A DNA stretch of 17,692 nucleotides from CAYVWB01 sp964455395 (lineage in GTDB: Bacteria; Desulfobacterota; Desulfovibrionia; Desulfovibrionales; Desulfovibrionaceae): NCBI GenBank assembly GCA_964455395.1, contig CAYVWB010000083.1:1-17692 (forward strand), written 5' to 3'. Below the pieces are notes generated by a model. The model worked only from the letters and a program-made list of their open reading frames with translations. It ran no database searches and was not told the DNA's origin. Each line of letters starts with the position of its first letter. The first letter of the stretch is position 1. Made by a program: the position numbers and the translations under genes. This document shows positions 13,536-17,692 of the stretch, piece by piece.

Positions 13536-14162
13536 TTGGCCGACATGGACAAGCTCAAACAGTATCAAGGCAAACGCGATTTCTCCAAGACCCCGGAACC
13601 CCGAGGGGTCCAGGCCTCCGGCGACGCCGACCCTGTCTTCGTCCTCCAGCAGCACGACGCGCGCTCACTGCACTTCGACTTCCGGCTGGAACACGACGGC
13701 GTCCTGCTTTCCTGGGCCGTCCCCAAAGGCCCTTCCACGGACCCCCGCGAGAAGCGCCTTGCCGTGCGCACGGAAGATCACCCCCTTGAGTATGCCCGCT
13801 TCGAGGGTCGCATTCCCGAGGGCGAGTACGGTGCTGGCGTCGTCATCGTCTGGGACTACGGATCCTACGAGAATGTCTCCGACCGCGATGGCGACCCCAT
13901 TTCCATGGAGGAAGCGCTGGCCAAGGGCCATATTCGCGCGCGCCTCCACGGCCAGAAACTCTCGGGCGTCTATTCCCTGCTCCATACCAAAATGCGCGGC
14001 GACGAGAAGAACTGGCTGCTCGTCAAAGAGGACGACGACGGCGCCGACGCGCGTCGCAACCCCGTCTCCACGGAACCCGAGTCCATCATCAGCGGGCGCG
14101 ACATCGAATCCATGGCCAAGGCCGTTCCTTCGGAGCCTACCTCCGAGGAGCATGGCGCCTGA
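13536..14162 (+). CDS. LigD 3'-phosphoesterase domain protein, stand-alone
   Basis: This 208-aa protein is the 3'-phosphoesterase (PE) module of bacterial non-homologous end joining as a single gene. The family block QQHDARSLHFDFRLEHDGVL (38-57) holds the metal-binding His40, His46, Asp48 and Arg50. VRTEDHPLEYARFEGRIPEG (77-96) holds His82 and Tyr86. EYGAGVVIVWDYGSYE follows. In the studied LigD, this module trims 3'-phosphate and ribonucleotide ends before ligation. The last 35 residues are a polar, acidic, probably unfolded tail. Canonical LigD proteins carry PE, ligase and polymerase in one chain; here the ligase gene starts 18 bp downstream. It likely works on DNA in the cytoplasm. Confidence 0.92.
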   Translation: MADMDKLKQYQGKRDFSKTPEPRGVQASGDADPVFVLQQHDARSLHFDFRLEHDGVLLSWAVPKGPSTDPREKRLAVRTEDHPLEYARFEGRIPEGEYGAGVVIVWDYGSYENVSDRDGDPISMEEALAKGHIRARLHGQKLSGVYSLLHTKMRGDEKNWLLVKEDDDGADARRNPVSTEPESIISGRDIESMAKAVPSEPTSEEHGA

Positions 14163-14180
14163 GGCTGCCCGGGAGTCTGC

Positions 14181-15212
14181 ATGGATACGCGCGCCCTGTT
14201 GCAATCGCGGCTCACACGCGAGGACCTGGAACGCCTCCCCGAAGCGCCGGCGGCTTTCGCGCCCGTCATGCTCGCCTCCCTGGAGCACGAGCCATTCGAC
14301 GACGCGCAATGGCTTTACGAGCGCAAACTGGACGGCGAACGCTGTCTGATCGTCAAGAACAAGGAGGGGGTGCGTCTCTACTCCCGCAACGAAACCTCGC
14401 TGAACCGCACTTATCCGGAGCTCGTGGAAGCGTTGGCGGCGCAGCCGGTCGAGGCCTTCGTGCTGGACGGCGAAATCGTAACGTTCGAAGACGGCGTCAC
14501 CAGTTTCTCCCGCCTGCAGGCTCGCATGCAACTCAAGGACGAGGAGCACGCCCGCCGCTCTGACGTCGCGGTCTTCCTGTACTGTTTCGACCTCCTCAAC
14601 GCCGACGGCCGCGTCCTTGAGTCCCTTCCCCTTTCGCGGCGCAAGTCCGTGCTGAAAGACCTGCTCCGCTGGGAAGATCCGCTGCGGTTCACCCTGCACA
14701 GGAACGCCAATGGCTTGGAATATCTTGAGGAGGCATGTCGCAAGGGGTGGGAAGGTCTTCTCGCCAAGGACCGACGCTCGCAATACATCCACAGCCGCTC
14801 GCGCGCTTGGCGCAAGTTCAAATGCGTGGCGCGACAAGAGTTCGTCATCGGCGGCTGCACTCTGCCCCAGGGGGAACGTGTGGGGCTTGGCGCCATCCTC
14901 GTGGGCTACTTCGAGGAGGATGAATTCCGCTACGCCGGCAAGGTGGGGACGGGATTCGATGACGCGACGCTTCTGCGTCTTCGTGAACGACTGGACGATC
15001 TGGTCCGCGATCAACCGCCTTTCGCCTCCCGCGACAAGAAGGAGCTTCCCTCCAGCGACGTGGTCTGGGCCGAACCCGCGCTTGTCTGCGAAATCGGTTT
15101 CACCGAGTGGACGGCGTCTGGAAAGCTGCGCCACCCGAGGTTCCTGGGGTTGCGTCGCGACAAAGCCCCCGGGGAGGTGACGCGTGAAGACACACGGCGG
15201 AGCGCGTCATGA
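14181..15212 (+). CDS. ATP-dependent DNA ligase, LigD ligase-domain type, stand-alone
   Basis: This 343-aa protein has the adenylation motifs of a nick-sealing ATP-dependent ligase. Motif I is YERKLDGERC, with the lysine that is adenylated at K49. LDGEIV (95-100) and FLYCFDLLNADG (132-143) match motif III-type strands. EGLLAKDRRS (191-200) and WRKFKC (210-215) match motifs IV and V. An OB-fold follows, with VGYFEEDEFRYAGKVGTGFDD (241-261). It is the size of the isolated LigD ligase domain (about 300-340 aa). It is preceded by GGGAG and overlaps the polymerase gene by ATGA (15209-15212). It probably seals breaks prepared by the neighbours; the Ku partner is outside the window or absent. Confidence 0.93.
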   Translation: MDTRALLQSRLTREDLERLPEAPAAFAPVMLASLEHEPFDDAQWLYERKLDGERCLIVKNKEGVRLYSRNETSLNRTYPELVEALAAQPVEAFVLDGEIVTFEDGVTSFSRLQARMQLKDEEHARRSDVAVFLYCFDLLNADGRVLESLPLSRRKSVLKDLLRWEDPLRFTLHRNANGLEYLEEACRKGWEGLLAKDRRSQYIHSRSRAWRKFKCVARQEFVIGGCTLPQGERVGLGAILVGYFEEDEFRYAGKVGTGFDDATLLRLRERLDDLVRDQPPFASRDKKELPSSDVVWAEPALVCEIGFTEWTASGKLRHPRFLGLRRDKAPGEVTREDTRRSAS

Positions 15213-16168
15213 GCGACTCTCGGACCCTGCGCTTCGGGCCCTACTCCGTGTCGTACGACAACGCGACGAAGACCTACTTTCCCGCCCACAACGACGTGGA
15301 GGCTTTCGCCAAGAAGGATGTTGTCGAATATTACAAAGTAGTTGCAAAACACATCCTGCACCACGTCGAGTCGCGTCCCCTCACGCTGCGGCGTTACCCG
15401 GATGGCGTCGACGCCTCCGGCTTCTACATGCAGGAGGCCCAGGCGTATTTCCCGGATTGGATTGATCGCGTGGAAGCGCGACGCAACGACGGCGAACGGT
15501 ATTATCATGTAGCCGCGCAGCGTGCGGCGGATCTCGCCTACCTCGCGAGTATCGGAACCATTGAATTGCACATGTGGTTGTCGCGGGCGGACGCCCCAAG
15601 CGCGCCGGATCTCGTTGTGTTCGACCTCGATCCACCCGAGCACGGCGACGACGCGGCGGGTTTCGAGCGCGTCATTGAAGCGGCGAAAGACATACGTAAC
15701 ATGCTGGAATCGATTGGACTAGCGCCCTATGCCAGACTGACGGGCTCCAAAGGCATGCACGTGGCGGCGCCGTTGAAACCCGAGGCAGGCTTCGACGTCG
15801 TGCGAACCTTCGCCGGCAGGGCGGCGGAGCTGCTGGCGGCGCGACGGCCGGAGCGGTACACCCTCTCGCATCGCAAGGCGGACCGCGGCGGCCGGCTCTA
15901 CCTGGACGTGTTGCGCAACGCACAAGGCCAGCACATCGTTGCGCCGTACAGTCTGCGCGCGACGCCGGAAGCCAGCGTGGCCGTCCCCGTGCGCTGGGAT
16001 GAAGTGACATGGGAGTTGAGGCCTCGTCAGTTCACGTTGCGGGACATCGCCTCACGGTTGTCGGCTGTTGGCGATCCATGGGAATCCATATGGCGCCACA
16101 AACGGGGGCTATCGGGTCCTCGAAAGTCCCTCCAACGACTGCGACAAGAGGAAGGGCTTTCTCCATGA
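15209..16168 (+). CDS. LigD-type primase/polymerase (POL) domain protein, stand-alone
   Basis: This 319-aa protein matches the LigD polymerase module of the archaeo-eukaryotic primase family. The catalytic aspartates are D139 and D141 (LVVFDLDPPE) and D233 (RLYLDVLRNAQGQHIVAPYS). The nucleotide-binding turn is RLTGSKGMHVAAPL (176-189). DVVEYYKVVAKHIL (37-50) and RRYPDGVDASGFYMQ (61-75) are typical early motifs. In the family it adds nucleotides, often ribonucleotides, to break ends. It is the third gene of the split LigD set, coupled to the ligase by a 4-bp overlap. It ends 105 bp before a convergent AT-rich gene. Confidence 0.93.
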   Translation: MSDSRTLRFGPYSVSYDNATKTYFPAHNDVEAFAKKDVVEYYKVVAKHILHHVESRPLTLRRYPDGVDASGFYMQEAQAYFPDWIDRVEARRNDGERYYHVAAQRAADLAYLASIGTIELHMWLSRADAPSAPDLVVFDLDPPEHGDDAAGFERVIEAAKDIRNMLESIGLAPYARLTGSKGMHVAAPLKPEAGFDVVRTFAGRAAELLAARRPERYTLSHRKADRGGRLYLDVLRNAQGQHIVAPYSLRATPEASVAVPVRWDEVTWELRPRQFTLRDIASRLSAVGDPWESIWRHKRGLSGPRKSLQRLRQEEGLSP

Positions 16169-16174
16169 CACGCC

Positions 16175-16200
16175 TCGGATTAGCGAGAAGGCTTATCCGA
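16175..16200 (+). terminator. Weak stem-loop after the polymerase gene
   Basis: TCGGAT (16175-16180) and ATCCGA (16195-16200) pair as a 6-bp stem with an inner AG/CT pair, 6 bp after the stop. There is no T-run, so this is a poor terminator candidate, perhaps a Rho-type or processing site. Confidence 0.25.
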
Positions 16201-16226
16201 AGATGCAATAAGTTTGTATTGTAGAT

Positions 16227-16252
16227 AAAAAAACTAAGTGTGCCGACTCAGT
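16227..16252 (-). terminator. Candidate intrinsic terminator of the AT-rich membrane gene
   Basis: On the minus strand ACTGAG (plus 16247-16252) pairs with CTTAGT (16233-16238) over an 8-nt loop, with one G-T pair, and runs directly into seven T residues (A-run at 16227-16233 on plus). It starts about 20 bp after the stop of the minus-strand gene. The stem is short but placement and T-run are good. Confidence 0.5.
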
Positions 16253-16273
16253 AATCGATTATACTGCTGCAAA

Positions 16274-17572
16274 CTAATCGTTTGCATTTGTTGTAGTGAT
16301 TGAATTTTGTTTTACATGAAGCGCTTCAACCAAAAAGAGTTTCCAGAAAACGACAATAGATCCCAGTACGAGTGGAAGGATAGAAAGCGAAAGTCGTGAC
16401 TCTTCTTCATGCTCACCCACAGCTAGAATAAAGAATGAACTGGCTGTAATAAACAGCATTATGCAGTATGGCGCGACGGCTGTGTACACGCTTCTTCTAA
16501 CGAGTCGAGGCATGAAAGCGATAACACATAACACTACAAGCACCATGAAAGAATACAAAATCTGGTGAGTAAAAAGATAAAGACCCAAAAGGGGATGTTC
16601 AGCCTTGTACTCGTAGATATCTTTCTCGCCGTGGATAAAATCACGAAGTCGCATGAAAACGTGCTCCATCGACTGCATAGGATTCGACAAGGCGTGTTGG
16701 ATGATGGTTTTTTGTACTCGTTCACTATTGCGTTGATGTTCTGGAGTATTAAGATTGTTCCAGCGTCCCTCTGCGACAGGCGCATTGTTCGGCTCCGGCT
16801 CCAATACAGGCATGGGAACGTGAGTCCACGATCGGTGAAGATTGAACCCTGAATGGTTCGTGTGAGTAATCATCCCATATTGTACGAAGATATAAACATG
16901 CCAAGTCAAAGAGATGAAAACAAGGGGAGCGAGAAATGCCACAAGACTACGACGTGGCGCATTCTTGAATATCGGAATGATGAAAAGAATTATGCATGGA
17001 AGCAAAATGATGAAAAATGGTCTGCTCAAGTCTGTCATTGAAAGAAAAAAACCACTCATAAAAAAACAAACAGCGGACCCTCTAACATGCGTACTCAGGC
17101 GCCCTCGATCAAGAAAAAAAAGCGAGAGAAGAATAAAGCATGGAAATGTTGCATCATAAAGTTGGTTATTGATATGAACCAGAGGAATTACCCACAGAAA
17201 AAAGACGCTCAGTATTGCCACAGCCCATAAGACAAGTCGAGATGCTCTAGCAAAATAGAGAACAACGAGAAACGCAAGAATCCAACTCAATCGATAGAGA
17301 TAGACAATGGACGCGTCGATGGAGCCTGTGAGCTGATACGCAATGAATTCTAGAAAAGCCAGATTGAGCGGAATAGGTATACGGACTGTAAGAATAAATT
17401 CGAGAAAAGCGCCCCATGTGGGAAAGTCCGTCACCTTGTAGATGCCCATCCAGTCGAATGCAGTCTTGGCTTGTTTCTCTGCCAGGAAATGAAGACCTGC
17501 CCCTGTGACTAGAATGTATGGGGCCAAGCGAACGAGTACGGCGGCGAGGGACGACTGCAAGACGCGTATCAT
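16274..17572 (-). CDS. Polytopic inner-membrane protein, possibly GT-C type glycosyltransferase
   Basis: This protein of 432 aa starts at ATG 17572. A further in-frame ATG at 17674 lies inside a terminator hairpin, so it is rejected. About 10 hydrophobic segments alternate with short loops, for example residues 10-30, 93-108, 112-133, 143-154, 168-180, 185-203, 210-230, 336-353, 362-384 and 394-415. A large external or cytoplasmic loop lies at 232-330. ERVQKTIIQHALSNPMQSM and the late VGEHEEESRLSLSILPL are reminiscent of GT-C (ArnT/PMT-like) enzymes that use lipid-linked sugars, but I cannot see the acidic loop motif, so function is open. The gene is much richer in A and T than all neighbours and convergent with the ligase set, which suggests transfer. 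Confidence 0.7.
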   Translation of the reverse strand: MIRVLQSSLAAVLVRLAPYILVTGAGLHFLAEKQAKTAFDWMGIYKVTDFPTWGAFLEFILTVRIPIPLNLAFLEFIAYQLTGSIDASIVYLYRLSWILAFLVVLYFARASRLVLWAVAILSVFFLWVIPLVHINNQLYDATFPCFILLSLFFLDRGRLSTHVRGSAVCFFMSGFFLSMTDLSRPFFIILLPCIILFIIPIFKNAPRRSLVAFLAPLVFISLTWHVYIFVQYGMITHTNHSGFNLHRSWTHVPMPVLEPEPNNAPVAEGRWNNLNTPEHQRNSERVQKTIIQHALSNPMQSMEHVFMRLRDFIHGEKDIYEYKAEHPLLGLYLFTHQILYSFMVLVVLCVIAFMPRLVRRSVYTAVAPYCIMLFITASSFFILAVGEHEEESRLSLSILPLVLGSIVVFWKLFLVEALHVKQNSITTTNAND

Positions 17573-17658
17573 GATGGCGAATCCTACATGCAAAGGTGGG
17601 AAAGTGTTGACGTCGCATGGAACGTATACGGCTGTCAAAGTTGTCCTCCGAGCACGAG

Positions 17659-17690
17659 AAAGCCCGGATCGCATGAGCGACCCGGGCTTT
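17659..17690. terminator. Strong hairpin terminator at the right edge
   Basis: AAAGCCCGG (17659-17667) and CCGGGCTTT (17682-17690) form a 9-bp stem, extended after one mismatch by TCGC/GCGA around the loop ATGA. Both ends carry T3/A3, so it may work in either direction. It probably ends a gene to the right of the window and insulates the membrane gene. Confidence 0.75.
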
Positions 17691-17692
17691 GA

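Noticed and set aside
13665..15134. A 489-codon minus-strand frame opposite the phosphoesterase and ligase genes
   Set aside because: The plus-strand genes carry catalytic motifs; the minus frame has none.
17573..17640. TTGACA on the minus strand before the membrane gene, as a -35 element
   Set aside because: No acceptable -10 hexamer lies 16-18 bp downstream.
1..17692. CRISPR arrays, tRNA or rRNA genes, insertion sequences
   Set aside because: I saw no regularly spaced repeats, no cloverleaf or rRNA sequence and no transposase in either strand.

Overview
The window reads as a high-GC (by eye roughly 60-65%) Gram-negative chromosome segment with tightly packed operons. The mix of a multi-subunit Mrp-type cation/proton antiporter, a tandem universal stress protein, a split LigD-type ligase system and an ECF sigma operon would fit a Desulfovibrio-like Desulfobacterota or another proteobacterium. 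That taxonomic guess is low confidence and rests on gene content only.

Left arm, minus strand (1-3322). Reading right to left there is trmH (tRNA ribose methyltransferase), a family-2 glycosyltransferase, a small secreted Arg/Asp-rich repeat protein, then an operon of four overlapping genes: an ECF sigma factor, a one-TM putative anti-sigma factor, a small exported acidic protein, and the signal-peptide end of another exported protein that runs off the left edge. This is probably an envelope-sensing regulatory unit.

Centre, plus strand (3487-13370). A tandem-domain universal stress protein stands alone, followed by about 290 bp of non-coding DNA with a sigma-54-like promoter candidate. Then comes an uninterrupted operon of 12 genes: mrpE, mrpF, mrpG, a DUF4040/MbhD-type subunit, an MbhE-MnhB fusion (TTG start), an mrpC with an unusual internal insertion, two NuoL/M/N-like antiporter subunits, two tiny membrane proteins (56 and 81 aa), a third antiporter subunit, and a stand-alone cyclic-nucleotide-binding-domain protein. 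A strong hairpin terminator closes it. Together the products should form a membrane Na+(K+)/H+ antiporter with three channel-like subunits. No hydrogenase or other redox module lies in the window, and the ten genes before the third antiporter subunit include two small proteins not in the canonical seven-subunit Mrp set.

Right, plus strand (13536-16168). The three LigD activities (3'-phosphoesterase, ATP-dependent ligase, primase/polymerase) are encoded by three consecutive separate genes rather than one fused gene. Ku is not in the window.

Right edge, minus strand (16227-17690). A distinctly AT-richer gene for a polytopic membrane protein, possibly a GT-C-type glycosyltransferase, lies between two terminator-like hairpins and looks like a compositional island, plausibly acquired by transfer.
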